A stretch of DNA of 64,000 bases from Prescottella agglutinans (GCF_004011865.1 NZ_RKLP01000002.1:248001-312000), one strand, 5' to 3'; numbered from the stretch's first letter, positions 27,537 through 36,480 are shown. The notes: generated by a model from the sequence alone, not told the origin. Translations and numbers: made by a program.

Positions 27537-29174
27537 CTATAGCGGCGCAGTGATCGGTGCCTCCGGTGCCCGGGAGACGGCGGTCGCCCCGGTCAGCAGG
27601 TAGTCCGTGATCGCCGTGTCGACCGTGGTGTTGCCGCCCTGGATGGCGGCGCCGTGGTCTCCGCCATCCACGGTGACCAGGTGCGCGTTCATGTCGCGGG
27701 CATGTTGGGCACCGCCGCCGTAGGGCGTCTGCGGGTCCCGCAATCCCTGCAGCACGAGGGGCGCCGTGGCCAAGCCCTTGTTGCCGATCTCCGGCACCGC
27801 GGTCACCGGAGGTGCGCCTACGCACCCCGCACCTGCGCTGTAGCCGTACCCGATCGCGTCGAACAGGTCACCGGTGACGAACGTCGAGAAGAGCCAGCCC
27901 GGGAGCCGGTCGGGCCGCGGCCCTACTCCGTTCTCGTTACAGAGCACGATCGCCTGCATCATCCGGGCTTGGACGATCGAGTCGACCTGGTCCTCGGTGA
28001 CATCGCCGGACGCGCCGTCCGGCAGCGCCCCGAGACCGTCCCGGATGACGCGGGCGACCATCGGCCAACCGTTCCGGGAGGGCAGCGTTTGGCGTGTCAG
28101 GGCGTAGAGGCTCGATGTGGTCTGGACATGGTTCGGATCGGCGAGACGACGCACGAACGCCTCGAACTGGACTCGGGCGGGACCGGTGAGGTCCACACCG
28201 GTCCGGTACCCGTCGGCGATGTGCTCGAGGCCGGGTGGGACGTCGCCGATCTGGGCCGGTGGCGGCGCGAGGGTGGGGTTACCTCCCGCCTCCTCGACGA
28301 TGCGGTCGGACCAGCGTTGGTACACCTTCAGCGGAGTATCACCGAGGCCGTAGATCGCGTCGTTCGCCGCGATCCAGTCCATGAGGTCGTAGAAGCGCGT
28401 CTTGTAGCCGTCGTTCTGCTGCCACAGGACGTCGTTCCACAGCCAGTCGCGATCGACGGCCGAGTCGAGCACCATCCGTCCCGTGTGTTGCGGGAACAGT
28501 GTGGCGTACGTCGAGGCGAGGATGGTGCCGTACGACAGGCCGTAGACGTCGATCACGTCTACACCGAGCGCGATCCGCACCTGTTCCCAGTCGCGGGCGG
28601 TGTTCTCGGTCGTGATGTGCGCGGTGGCGCCGAGTGCCCCACCGTCGCACGCCTTCCGCGCTGCGCCACCCGCAAAGCCGACGTTCATCGCCGCCATCAA
28701 CTCCGGGGTGACAGCACATTCGACCGCTCCAGCATGCGCGAGACCCCGTGGCTGCACACCGATGAAATCCCACTGCCGACGGATCTGCTCGGGAAGCGCC
28801 TGAGCGAGCATGCCGTTGGACGCGATCGCGTCGCCACCCGGGCCGCCGGGGTTGGTGAACAGCACGCCCCGGCGCGCGGTCGGGTCCTCGGCCCGGTGAC
28901 GGGTGACGAGGACGTCGATCGATCCGGCACCCGGATTCGCATAGTCGCGCGGCACTGCGACGGTTCCGCACTGGTCAGTAGCCGGATCGAGCGCGTACTC
29001 GGCGGGGCACGGACCCCAGACCAGCTCCCCGCCGGGCGGGGCGGCGGCAGCCGAAGGTACTGCAGTGGAAGCGAATCCGACCGTCAAGCCGATCGCGACC
29101 GCACCCAGACCAGCCCTGCGACCGGTGCGGGACTGCGACTTCCGAATACTGCTCCCCGAATTCAGCACATCCAC
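27537..29174 (-). CDS. Secreted alpha/beta-hydrolase peptidase (tripeptidyl aminopeptidase type)
   Basis: A 545-residue exported serine peptidase of the Streptomyces TAP-like family. The signal peptide has a basic start (RKSQSRTGRRAGLGAVAIGLT) and Ala-rich cleavage region near residue 45. GVLFTNPGGPGGDAIAS is the oxyanion region. The nucleophile lies in VYGLSYGTILASTYATLFPQ near residue 211. The C-terminal TAP-like domain has LVLQGLRDPQTPYGGGAQHA with the acid, and TVDGGDHGAA with the His. Exported, probably taking short peptides from protein N-termini. Codon use is like the neighbours. Confidence 0.9.
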   Translation of the reverse strand: MDVLNSGSSIRKSQSRTGRRAGLGAVAIGLTVGFASTAVPSAAAAPPGGELVWGPCPAEYALDPATDQCGTVAVPRDYANPGAGSIDVLVTRHRAEDPTARRGVLFTNPGGPGGDAIASNGMLAQALPEQIRRQWDFIGVQPRGLAHAGAVECAVTPELMAAMNVGFAGGAARKACDGGALGATAHITTENTARDWEQVRIALGVDVIDVYGLSYGTILASTYATLFPQHTGRMVLDSAVDRDWLWNDVLWQQNDGYKTRFYDLMDWIAANDAIYGLGDTPLKVYQRWSDRIVEEAGGNPTLAPPPAQIGDVPPGLEHIADGYRTGVDLTGPARVQFEAFVRRLADPNHVQTTSSLYALTRQTLPSRNGWPMVARVIRDGLGALPDGASGDVTEDQVDSIVQARMMQAIVLCNENGVGPRPDRLPGWLFSTFVTGDLFDAIGYGYSAGAGCVGAPPVTAVPEIGNKGLATAPLVLQGLRDPQTPYGGGAQHARDMNAHLVTVDGGDHGAAIQGGNTTVDTAITDYLLTGATAVSRAPEAPITAPL

Positions 29175-29489
29175 GACGGTAGTGTGCGGGCCACGTTCCG
29201 TCGAACCGAGTCGGCATACAGCGTGGTGCCGTCCGGCCCTTCCAGGACGGAGCGTGTCGTTGACGCCTCGCAGAAGGTGTGCGTGGGAGTTGAATAGTCA
29301 CGGCCCGTTCTGTTGACATCTGTAAGCAGCGCCCCGTGGGATCAAACCGCATGAGAAGGCGGGCGGGGGCAGGCCGGTCGATGCGCCGCGCTGCCTCCGT
29401 CGATCGGGGGATCGCCCACCTTTACTTGGCTCACGCAGACAGCGTCCGCCGAAGCCCGTCCCCAGACCTATTGAAGACATCTCCGACTT
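29175..29489. other. Gap between peptidase and BCCT genes
   Basis: Both flanking genes run leftward, so these 315 bases are the downstream region of the transporter and the promoter region of the peptidase. I see no gene, hairpin terminator or convincing promoter. Confidence 0.5.
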
Positions 29490-31289
29490 TCACTCGACTA
29501 GCGGATCGCGCGCCGGCGATTGGTGCGACTGATGCATTGTGCCGGTCGCAGGATCCACATCTACAGCGTTGGAAGGCAATTCGTGCACGGCGACCACGAA
29601 ACATCCGTCTTGACGACCTACAGTGCCGGCATACGTCGGCGGAGCCAGCCCGGCGAGTGTCGCCGACACGCCCGAGCCGCGCCGGGAGAGCGAAGTGCCG
29701 GAAGCGACTGCTCTGGTCCCGTCACCATTGGCCCTGGCCCGCGTCGACACCTGGAGATAGCGCGGCATGGTAGCCACTTCGTAGCGGAAGGCCTTCAACA
29801 TCGACACGCATGCAAGCACCATGATGATCGAGAACGGTACGGCCGTCGCAATCGATACCGTCTGCAAGGCTGTGAGCGAGCCGGCCCCGCCGATGAGCAG
29901 CAGCACCGCGGCAGCGACCCCCTCGAGTACCGACCAGTAGACGCGTGTCACCTTCGGCGTTTCGAGATCGCCTCCCGAGGAAAGGATATCGATGACAAGG
30001 GATCCAGAATCGGCCGAGGTGACGAAGAAGAACACCACAACAACGATCGCCAGCACACTCGTCAGGGTGGCGAGCGGCAATCCGCCGAGAAGCTGGAACA
30101 GCGTCGTATTGGTGTCGACCGACCCGTCCACACCCGTCATGTCACCCGTGGTGCGCTGGCGAAGGATTCCCGAGTTGCCGAAGATCGTGAACCACAGCGA
30201 CCCGATGAGAGTGGGTGCAAGCAGAACACCGAATACGAACTCGCGGATAGTCCGCCCCCGAGAGATTCGAGCGATGAACATGCCCACGAATGGCGCCCAA
30301 CTCATCCACCACCCCCAGTAGAAGATGGTCCACGCCCCCGCCCATCCATCATCCGCAAACGGTGCGGTTCGTAGCATCAGTTCGGGCAGGGCCTGGACAT
30401 ATCCACCGAGGTTCTGCACCCAGGACTGCATCAGGAACAACGTCGAACCAAGCAGCAGAATGAACAGCGCCAACCCGGCCGCCAGGACCATATTGATGTT
30501 CGACAGCCAGCGCAGACCCTTGGTCACTCCGCTGACCACAGAGAAGGTGGCCAAACCGGTCACTGCCGCGATCAGTCCGATTGTGAACCAGTTGTTCGGC
30601 TGGATCCACCCGAGATACTCGAGTCCCGCCGAAATCTGCTGCACTCCGAACCCCAGCGATGTGGCCACCCCGAACAGCGTGCCGACGATCGCGACGATGT
30701 CGATCGCGTGACCGATCGGACCCTCGATCCGCTTACGTCCGAGGAGCGGTTCCAACAACCAACGGATCGACAGAGGTCGGCCCTTGCGATAGGTCATGTA
30801 GGCCAGACCCAAACCCACCACGACGTAGATGGCCCAGGCATGCAGGCCCCAGTGGAACAGCGTCAACTCCATCGCCTGGTTGGCCGCCGCGTCGGTTGAT
30901 CCCGGAATACGGCCAGCCTGAGGCGGATTCACGTAGTGTGACAGCGGTTCGGCCACTCCGTAGAAGACCAGGCCGATCCCCATGCCTGCGCTGAAGAGCA
31001 TCGCGAACCAGGACAGCAGACCGAACTCGGGCTTCTCGTCGTCGTCACCGAGTCGGATCCCCCCGACCTTGGAGAACCCGCAATACAGTGCGAAGAGCAC
31101 GAATCCGGTGGCCGCAAGGATGTACCACCATCCCACCCCGTCAGTGATGGCCGTCTTCAACCTCGAGAACGCATCGCCGGCAGTTCCCGAGTAGACAACG
31201 GCGAACACGATCATCACGACGATCACCAGAGAGGCTGGTACGAACACTGGCTTGCGCAGTCCATTCCACGCTTCTCGCACTGCTCTCAA
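29490..31289 (-). CDS. BCCT family betaine/choline/carnitine transporter
   Basis: A 599-residue secondary transporter with about 12 transmembrane helices. Family motifs are GMGIGLVFYGVAEPLSHY near residue 100, FHWGLHAWAIYVVVGLGLAY near 145, and FYWGWWMSWAPFVGMFIARISRGRTIREF near 325. The last ~70 residues are a polar cytoplasmic tail, often the osmosensory or regulatory part. The TTG at 31289 has AAGGGA upstream; GTG at 31280 is an alternative. It probably imports glycine betaine or choline under osmotic stress. Base composition looks lower in GC than the core genes, which fits acquired DNA. Confidence 0.92.
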   Translation of the reverse strand: MRAVREAWNGLRKPVFVPASLVIVVMIVFAVVYSGTAGDAFSRLKTAITDGVGWWYILAATGFVLFALYCGFSKVGGIRLGDDDEKPEFGLLSWFAMLFSAGMGIGLVFYGVAEPLSHYVNPPQAGRIPGSTDAAANQAMELTLFHWGLHAWAIYVVVGLGLAYMTYRKGRPLSIRWLLEPLLGRKRIEGPIGHAIDIVAIVGTLFGVATSLGFGVQQISAGLEYLGWIQPNNWFTIGLIAAVTGLATFSVVSGVTKGLRWLSNINMVLAAGLALFILLLGSTLFLMQSWVQNLGGYVQALPELMLRTAPFADDGWAGAWTIFYWGWWMSWAPFVGMFIARISRGRTIREFVFGVLLAPTLIGSLWFTIFGNSGILRQRTTGDMTGVDGSVDTNTTLFQLLGGLPLATLTSVLAIVVVVFFFVTSADSGSLVIDILSSGGDLETPKVTRVYWSVLEGVAAAVLLLIGGAGSLTALQTVSIATAVPFSIIMVLACVSMLKAFRYEVATMPRYLQVSTRARANGDGTRAVASGTSLSRRGSGVSATLAGLAPPTYAGTVGRQDGCFVVAVHELPSNAVDVDPATGTMHQSHQSPARDPLVE

Positions 31290-31796
31290 CGCATTTCCCT
31301 TCGTTGGATGGACACGGCGGTGCAGAGCGAAGAACGACTGCGATCCCTGTTCCGCATCAGGCGGATCCGCGGCTTCCGGTGCGCATCACGACGTCCGACC
31401 GTAAACGAATTCGGACACCCGACTCAAGCACGGCAGACCGACACCCCGCCTTCGAGGTGGACACAAAGCGGCCTGTGACCAGCTACTTCGGCCCAGGATA
31501 TCGATTTAGTCACTGACGTGAAATGCATTGATGGAACGCCAATTTCACTACGGAGAAGTGTCTCTGGCATTGGGCGGCGAAAGGTCCGACCACCGGGGGG
31601 CGAGGAACGAGCAGGTAAGCTGCGGAGCGCATCGGCTAGCCACCGAGGATGCGCGGGGGATCCGAACGATGCCCTCAAAGCAGCAGAACTTGCATCTTTG
31701 AACCCGGGAAACCGCTCACCTGACGGCGCTCAGACTTCGGCCAGTGACTCTCGAGATACAGTCGAGGCAGCTCGTTCGGCCAGGGGAGGGAGAAGC
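31290..31796. other. Gap upstream of BCCT gene
   Basis: These 507 bases separate the divergent transporter and small membrane protein. Open frames here lack ribosome sites and look random. No repeat, tRNA or firm promoter was recognised. Confidence 0.5.
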
Positions 31797-32114
31797 GTGC
31801 TGATTGGATTGTGCGCCTTACTACTCGGCGGCGTGTTTCACACGGCGGGGGCTTACCGTTTGGCCCGTGACGATCGCGACCGTGCACTGCCGGTGGCGTC
31901 GGCGCGCCATCCGAGCAAGTCGCCGCAGGTCGCTCGGCGTCTGCACACTGCCGGATGGATATCGAGCATTGTCGGTGCACTCTGGATCGGCGACCCGCTA
32001 TGGGTTTCGAGCCCGGGGCTGAGCATCGCGATCGTCGTTACCGTGCTCGTGGCGGTCAACGGGTTGCCGAGCCTGCTTGTCACGGTGCTTCACGGCCAAA
32101 AGGTGCATTCCTGA
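31797..32114 (+). CDS. Small membrane protein of unknown function
   Basis: A 105-residue protein. The GTG at 31797 is chosen because GGGGAGGGAG ends six bases upstream and the product then begins directly with a hydrophobic helix (VLIGLCALLLGGVFHTAGAY). A polar middle (ARDDRDRALPVASARHPSKS) is followed by two more hydrophobic segments around WISSIVGALWIG and IAIVVTVLVAVNGLP. The frame is open farther upstream, but that part is not hydrophobic and has no ribosome site. No family recognised. Confidence 0.6.
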   Translation: MLIGLCALLLGGVFHTAGAYRLARDDRDRALPVASARHPSKSPQVARRLHTAGWISSIVGALWIGDPLWVSSPGLSIAIVVTVLVAVNGLPSLLVTVLHGQKVHS

Positions 32115-32179
32115 TGCTTGGTGGCCCGGACCGAAAGCCGACCTCGCAGGGTTCGCCGCACCGAAATACGGTGGAGGCC

Positions 32180-32753
32180 ATGCTGGGTGTGAACAAGAGA
32201 GTCGCAGCGTCAGCAACGATCGCGGCCGCGGCCATCGTGATCGCCGGATGCGGAACATCCCAGCCGTCAGCGACACCGGATTCCTCGGCCGCGGTGGGCG
32301 CTGGATCGGAATCGGGCACGTGGATCCGACTGGCTGGGGCGTGGCCCGAACGGGTCGACTTGCCCTCCACACGCAACGCCGAATGCCTGCGTCTGCCGCA
32401 CACGGGAGATTCCCGCGAGTACACGGCGAAGACCAGCAGCTTCGCGGAATACGACAGCGGTGGTGAGCACCCAGGGAGGGACTTCGATCTCGACGTCACC
32501 GCCTTCGACCGCGAAACCTACCCGGACGAGACTCCCTCGCCGCCATTCGCGAGGATCCTCTTCTCGGATCCGGACGGCCGGCACTACACACTCGGTGGTG
32601 TGCATGGGAAGAACGCCACGATCGTCGCGAGCGACACTGATCCGACGGTGACGTTCGAGGTGACCGGCAAAGCGACGAGCCATCGACGGCGATCCGATAC
32701 TGGTGCGCGCCTCTGGGCAGATCCAGTGCGAGACGTTCATAGAGACGTTGTGA
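32180..32753 (+). pseudogene. LpqH-like lipoprotein with C-terminal frameshift
   Basis: Exported lipoprotein resembling the mycobacterial 19-kDa LpqH family. The signal sequence MLGVNKRVAASATIAAAAIV ends in lipobox IAGC with Cys24. A Cys in STRNAECLRL lies near residue 73, and TVTFEVTGKAT precedes the break. In the ATG frame the protein continues with an Arg-rich tail to 32779. One base over from about 32679, the frame reads AIDGDPILVRASGQIQCETF and stops at 32753, which is a family-like ending with a second Cys to pair. A one-base indel near 32676-32680 therefore seems to have broken the gene, unless it is a sequencing error. Confidence 0.6.
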
Positions 32754-32947
32754 GTCCGCGGCCCCTATTCCGAGAGTGAAGGTCGTTGGCTGGCCGTGCG
32801 TTCGGGGAGGACGGGCCTTGTTGTGAGGGTGCGCTCAGCCTCCCTCTCCCCACTCCGGACGCCCCCGCTATCCCGCTCTTCATCGGATAGCCGTTCCGCG
32901 CCGTAGTCCCGCATGCAAAGACGCTGCGAAGGCTATCTAGTCACGGT

Positions 32948-33529
32948 TCACTGACGCCCGCCGGTCAGCATTAACTCTTCGGGAGTCCATGCGGGCCAGG
33001 TGATCTCGCCGACGGCGTCGCCATCGACGAACCGCGCGACGATTCGCGTGACGTCCGCGGCGGTGTTGTCGTAGACGGTCGCGTGGTCGACACGGCCGAT
33101 CGCGTCGGCGACCAGCGGCCACAGCCGCTTGAATCGCTCGCGGATTTTCTCCTCGGGCACCGAGTGTCCGCCCTCGATGACCCGCTCGGCGACACGCGCG
33201 ACGGATAGCTCGACGGGCACCAGGACCACGTGCAGCACGACGACATATCCGGCGTGGCGCGCCCGGTCGATCAGCTCCAGTTTCGAGGGGTGCGAGAACA
33301 CCGTCTCGGCGATGAACGACTCGCCCTGTCCGATCAGGGCGTCCCGGATGGTCGCCGCGATCTGCGCGGCCTCGTAGGAGTGCGCCTCGGCGCTGTCGGG
33401 CCAGCGGTCCTTCGCGATCACGTCGGCGTTGACGAATACGCTGCCTGGTAGCAGCGGCGCGAGGCGTTGCTCGACGAACGTCGACTTGCCGGCACCGTTC
33501 GGCCCGACAATCAGGTCGAGACGTCTCAC
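32948..33529 (-). CDS. Zeta toxin family kinase
   Basis: A 193-residue zeta-toxin-like P-loop kinase. Walker A is LIVGPNGAGKSTFVEQ (GPNGAGKST at residues 9-17). VFVNADVIAKDRWPDSAEAHSYEAA and FIAETVFSHPSKLELIDRAR are the substrate and catalytic blocks of zeta/PezT-type UDP-N-acetylglucosamine kinases. HSVPEEKIRERFKRLW carries the Arg-rich lid. Its ATG overlaps the upstream antitoxin stop by 4 bases. Established family members phosphorylate UDP-GlcNAc and block wall synthesis; activity here is inferred. Confidence 0.88.
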   Translation of the reverse strand: MRRLDLIVGPNGAGKSTFVEQRLAPLLPGSVFVNADVIAKDRWPDSAEAHSYEAAQIAATIRDALIGQGESFIAETVFSHPSKLELIDRARHAGYVVVLHVVLVPVELSVARVAERVIEGGHSVPEEKIRERFKRLWPLVADAIGRVDHATVYDNTAADVTRIVARFVDGDAVGEITWPAWTPEELMLTGGRQ

Positions 33530-33903
33530 AGGATGATCTGGGTGCCGTCAGGCAGGTGCTTGACGACGCGGCCCTGGTCGTCGAGCACGACTGCCGCGCG
33601 TCCCTGCGCGGCGCGGTCGGCGACGTGGTTGCCGGTGGCGAGCGATTCTTCGAGTGAGGCCGCGATCTCGGCGTTGAACACCGCGCCTTCCTCCGCGGAG
33701 AGGGCGCTCAACGGCATCCGGCCGGCGAGGGCAGCCTCGACGCGGCGGCGGGCGACCTGTCGCTGGTTCGATACTTCCCGACCCACCCGCGCCCAGTGCT
33801 CGAGCTGCTGGCGTGCCGAGCGGTGCTCACGCTCTCCCTCGGCCGAGGCGGCGTCGAAAAGCTCGGACGAGAACCTGGTGACCTTGTCGACGATCTCCGT
33901 CAT
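33526..33903 (-). CDS. Antitoxin of the zeta toxin, ParD-like
   Basis: A 125-residue protein upstream of and overlapping the toxin. FSSELFDAASAEGEREHRSARQQLEHWARVGREV resembles the ParD-like antitoxin family often found beside actinobacterial zeta toxins, rather than the classic epsilon protein. The Arg/Gln-rich first half could contact DNA, and the C-terminal VVLDDQGRVVKHLPDGTQIIL would contact the toxin. GGAGGAG lies just upstream of the ATG. Tandem CTTCTAGC repeats lie 9-25 bases upstream and may be its operator. Confidence 0.78.
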   Translation of the reverse strand: MTEIVDKVTRFSSELFDAASAEGEREHRSARQQLEHWARVGREVSNQRQVARRRVEAALAGRMPLSALSAEEGAVFNAEIAASLEESLATGNHVADRAAQGRAAVVLDDQGRVVKHLPDGTQIIL

Positions 33904-33911
33904 GACTCCTC

Positions 33912-33949
33912 CTTCTAGCCCTTCTAGCTATACCACCGAGACCATTGTA
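33912..33949 (-). promoter_or_regulatory. Toxin-antitoxin promoter and direct-repeat operator
   Basis: CTTCTAGC occurs twice (33912-33919 and 33921-33928), 9 bases apart, just upstream of the antitoxin start. A good -10 hexamer TACAAT is read leftward at 33949-33944. Autoregulation by the antitoxin is the usual arrangement. Confidence 0.45.
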
Positions 33950-34045
33950 GCAATCTGCAACAGGAGGCGTTTGCGCTGCTCATGGGCCATAGGGTGGCCG
34001 GCGCCGGCCGGGCTGCGCCACTCTTCCGTTGCGCGCCGCGGGCGG

Positions 34046-34347
34046 TTGGCAAGTGCGCGGCGATCTCGCCGATCGCCAGGCCTTTCACGCTCAGCGACAG
34101 GACGATCTCGTCCACTCCGGTCAGGCGGCGCTGGCGCATCTTCACGATCTGCGGGTCGAACGAGGCATCGGCGTCTCTCGGTACCTCGATCACGACTGGT
34201 CCGCCAGAAGCTGCTCGGCGAGCTGCTCCGAATCCACCTCGGTAGCCATCGGTTCCAGCGTTTCGCTCATCATCGATCCTCCCCACCAGGCGCACACCCG
34301 CCGCGTCGGACCAAGATCGAATCCACCGCCATTCGGACAGTCCCGGC
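34046..34347 (-). pseudogene. IS256-type transposase remnant, copy B
   Basis: Second, shorter copy of the IS256 remnant. MMSETLEPMATEVDSEQLAE (from 34282) is joined directly to GPVVIEVPRDADASFDPQIV and ends after SVKGLAIGEIAAHL. It lacks 113 bases present in copy A and all catalytic sequence beyond. It interrupts an unrelated coding fragment on its right side. Confidence 0.85.
34056..34347. repeat. Direct repeat, IS256 remnant copy B
   Basis: 34056-34203 and 34203-34347 repeat 26512-26659 and 26773-26917 in the same orientation, with about two mismatches in 290 bases. The copies lie about 7.4 kb apart. Confidence 0.85.
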
Positions 34348-34548
34348 GACTACCGGCGGGAACCACACCGCCGAACACCCAGGCCGTCCGGGCACGTCGT
34401 ATCCGACTGCGGCGGTCTCGAATTCGTCGCCCGCGACGGGCAACTCGAAGGCGGATCCGCGGGCGCGGGCCGCGAGCGTCGGGTGGTTACGTTCGAGGTA
34501 GGCACGCCGCGCCTGGGCGTAGATCGGATCACTGTTACGGCGCGACAC
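34348..34548 (-). pseudogene. Coding fragment of unknown family, cut by IS256 remnant
   Basis: A GTG-started frame of about 67 codons with strong G/C third positions: SRRNSDPIYAQARRAYLER and FELPVAGDEFETAAVGYDV are readable. It then runs into the IS256 remnant, so the rest of the gene is missing. No family recognised. Short Arg/Tyr-rich N-terminus suggests a DNA- or mobile-element protein, but this is a guess. Confidence 0.4.
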
Positions 34549-34639
34549 GGGCGGCCACGCGCATCAGCACGCCTCCGGTCCATCAGGGATCTTGCGGCAA
34601 AGCTACCGGGAACCCTGGTCGAGGCAGGCAGACGACTCA

Positions 34640-34757
34640 CCGAAATATCCGCTACCGCCTCCCAGACCTCGAGGCAGATGACTTCCGCGTGGTGGACCAG
34701 GCGGTCGAGCATGGCCGCGGCAATGGAGTCGTCGCCGAACACCAGCGTCGAGGACTG
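34640..34757 (-). pseudogene. IS21-type helper ATPase (IstB) C-terminal remnant
   Basis: LVFGDDSIAAAMLDRLVHHAEVI resembles the last conserved block of IstB helper proteins, after which the frame decays where a GxSYRL block would follow. It ends against the stop of the prenyltransferase gene at 34761, marking the exact border of the disturbed region. Confidence 0.5.
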
Positions 34758-34760
34758 CGA

Positions 34761-35528
34761 CTACACGCCGAATCGCCGGTGCCGTGCCGCGTAGTCGCGC
34801 AACGCACGCAGGAAGTCGACGCGCCGGAACTCCGGCCAGTACGCCTCGGTGAACCAGATCTCCGAATACGCGCTCTGCCACAGCAGGAACCCCGACAGCC
34901 GCTGTTCCCCCGACGTCCGGATCACCAGGTCCGGGTCCGGCTGGCCCGACGTGTAGAGGTGGCTGTCGATGCCCTCGACGCTCATCGCCTTGACGAGGTC
35001 GTCTCCACCGAGGCCCTCGCGGAGCTTGTCCCGCAGCAGCGACTGGACGGCGTCGGCGATCTCCTGCCGGCCGCCGTACCCGACCGCGACGTTGACGTGA
35101 GTGCCGGTCCGGCCGCGCGTACCCTCGGCCGCCTCACGCAGACGCCGAGCCTGGTCCTCGGGCAGCAGGTCCAGCGTGCCGACGATCTTCACGCTCCAGT
35201 TCTTCCCGGGCGCGGAGATCTCCTCGACCACCTCGGTGATGATCTCGAGCAGCGTGTCGAGTTCTTCCGGCTCGCGGCGCAGGTTCTCGGTGGAGAGCAG
35301 GTAGATCGTCGCCATCTCGATCCCGGCCGCGTCGCACCAGCTGAGGAGCTCGGCAATCTTGCGGGCACCCATCCGGTGCCCGTGGCTGACGTCGGTGAAT
35401 CCGTTCTCCCGCGCCCAACGCCGATTACCGTCGCACATCACCGCCACATGGCGCGGATGCTGTAAACCGTCGAGACGGCGTAGCAGCCGTCGCTCGTAGA
35501 TGCTGTACAGCAGGCCGCGCAACTTCAC
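34761..35528 (-). CDS. Short-chain cis-prenyl transferase (Z-farnesyl diphosphate synthase type)
   Basis: A 255-residue cis-prenyltransferase. HVAVMCDGNRRWARENG is the diphosphate-binding region I near residue 30, TIYLLSTENLRREPEEL is region III, and GQPDPDLVIRTSGEQRLSGFLLWQSAYSE is region V. Its closest recalled relative is Rv1086, the Z,E-farnesyl diphosphate synthase feeding decaprenyl phosphate synthesis; the alternative is undecaprenyl/decaprenyl synthase. The GTG at 35528 (VKLRGLLYSIYERR) matches the family length, though its ribosome site is weak. Divergent from the hemolysin III gene, as in M. tuberculosis. Confidence 0.92.
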   Translation of the reverse strand: MKLRGLLYSIYERRLLRRLDGLQHPRHVAVMCDGNRRWARENGFTDVSHGHRMGARKIAELLSWCDAAGIEMATIYLLSTENLRREPEELDTLLEIITEVVEEISAPGKNWSVKIVGTLDLLPEDQARRLREAAEGTRGRTGTHVNVAVGYGGRQEIADAVQSLLRDKLREGLGGDDLVKAMSVEGIDSHLYTSGQPDPDLVIRTSGEQRLSGFLLWQSAYSEIWFTEAYWPEFRRVDFLRALRDYAARHRRFGV

Positions 35529-35706
35529 CTGGACATCACCACGGGAAGAAAGAGTACGCCGCGAACACGTTCCACCGACCACCGTGCCGACGCTCGATGT
35601 CGCGCACGCCTCACCTCGAACCCCTACCGTAGTTACTCCACCGTAGGTTACGGTTCCGTAAGTTACCGGGTTTCTCCCGGTCCGCACCGACGACAGGGGC
35701 ACGCCG

Positions 35707-36384
35707 ATGACGGCTCTCGCGCTCGACGACCGCACAGCACTCCCGACCAAGCCGCGGATGCGCGGTTGGATCCACGCGTGGTCGCTCGTCGTCGCCGCCG
35801 TCGCGAGCGTCGCGCTGGTGACGCTCGCGTTCACGCTCGAGTCCACCCGCGCCGGTCTCGCGACCCTCGTCTACTGCACCACCGTGTGCGGACTGTTCGC
35901 GGTGAGCGCGACGTACCACCGCGTCCACTGGCACACGGTCCGCGCCAGGACCTGGATGAAGCGCGCCGACCATTCGATGATCTTCCTGTTCATCGCGGGC
36001 AGTTACACGCCGTTCGGCCTCCTGGCGCTGCCGCCGCACACGGGCACGGTCCTGCTCACGGTGGTGTGGTGCGGCGCCCTCGCGGGCATCGCACTGAAGA
36101 TGTTGTGGCCCATCGCGCCCCGCTGGGTCGGTGTGCCCCTCTACCTGCTGCTCGGCTGGGCGATCGTCCCGGTCGCGGGTGAACTGGTCCACGAGGCCGG
36201 TATCGCGCCGATGATCCTGCTCGCCGTCGGCGGCGTCCTCTACAGCGTCGGCGCGATCCTCTACGCCACCAAGTGGCCCGACCCGTGGCCGCAGACGTTC
36301 GGCCACCACGAGTTCTTCCACGCCGCCACCGCTGTCGCGGCCGTGTGCCATTTCGTGGCGGTCTGCCTGGTGGTCTTCGGTTAG
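35707..36384 (+). CDS. trhA: Hemolysin III / PAQR family membrane protein
   Basis: A 225-residue protein with seven transmembrane helices of the PAQR/hemolysin III family. [37 protein letters not shown] carries the first conserved Ser-His-Asp cluster, and [22 protein letters not shown] carries the final His pair. These form the predicted Zn site of PAQR hydrolases, which adjust membrane lipid properties. The ATG at 35707 gives [15 protein letters not shown]. It corresponds to Rv1085c. Haemolysis as a true function is doubtful. Confidence 0.92.
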   Translation: MTALALDDRTALPTKPRMRGWIHAWSLVVAAVASVALVTLAFTLESTRAGLATLVYCTTVCGLFAVSATYHRVHWHTVRARTWMKRADHSMIFLFIAGSYTPFGLLALPPHTGTVLLTVVWCGALAGIALKMLWPIAPRWVGVPLYLLLGWAIVPVAGELVHEAGIAPMILLAVGGVLYSVGAILYATKWPDPWPQTFGHHEFFHAATAVAAVCHFVAVCLVVFG

Positions 36385-36480
36385 TCCAGGTTCGCCCGAA
36401 TTGCGTCAAGGTTCCGGAAACGACACGGAATTTCAAGCGGTCTGCTTACCCTGACCTATCTACCCGGGGGAAGGAGCGCA

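Noticed and set aside
31518-32114. A 198-residue version of the small membrane protein starting at 31518
   Set aside because: The first 93 residues are not hydrophobic and lack a ribosome site, whereas the GTG at 31797 has a strong one immediately before the first membrane segment.
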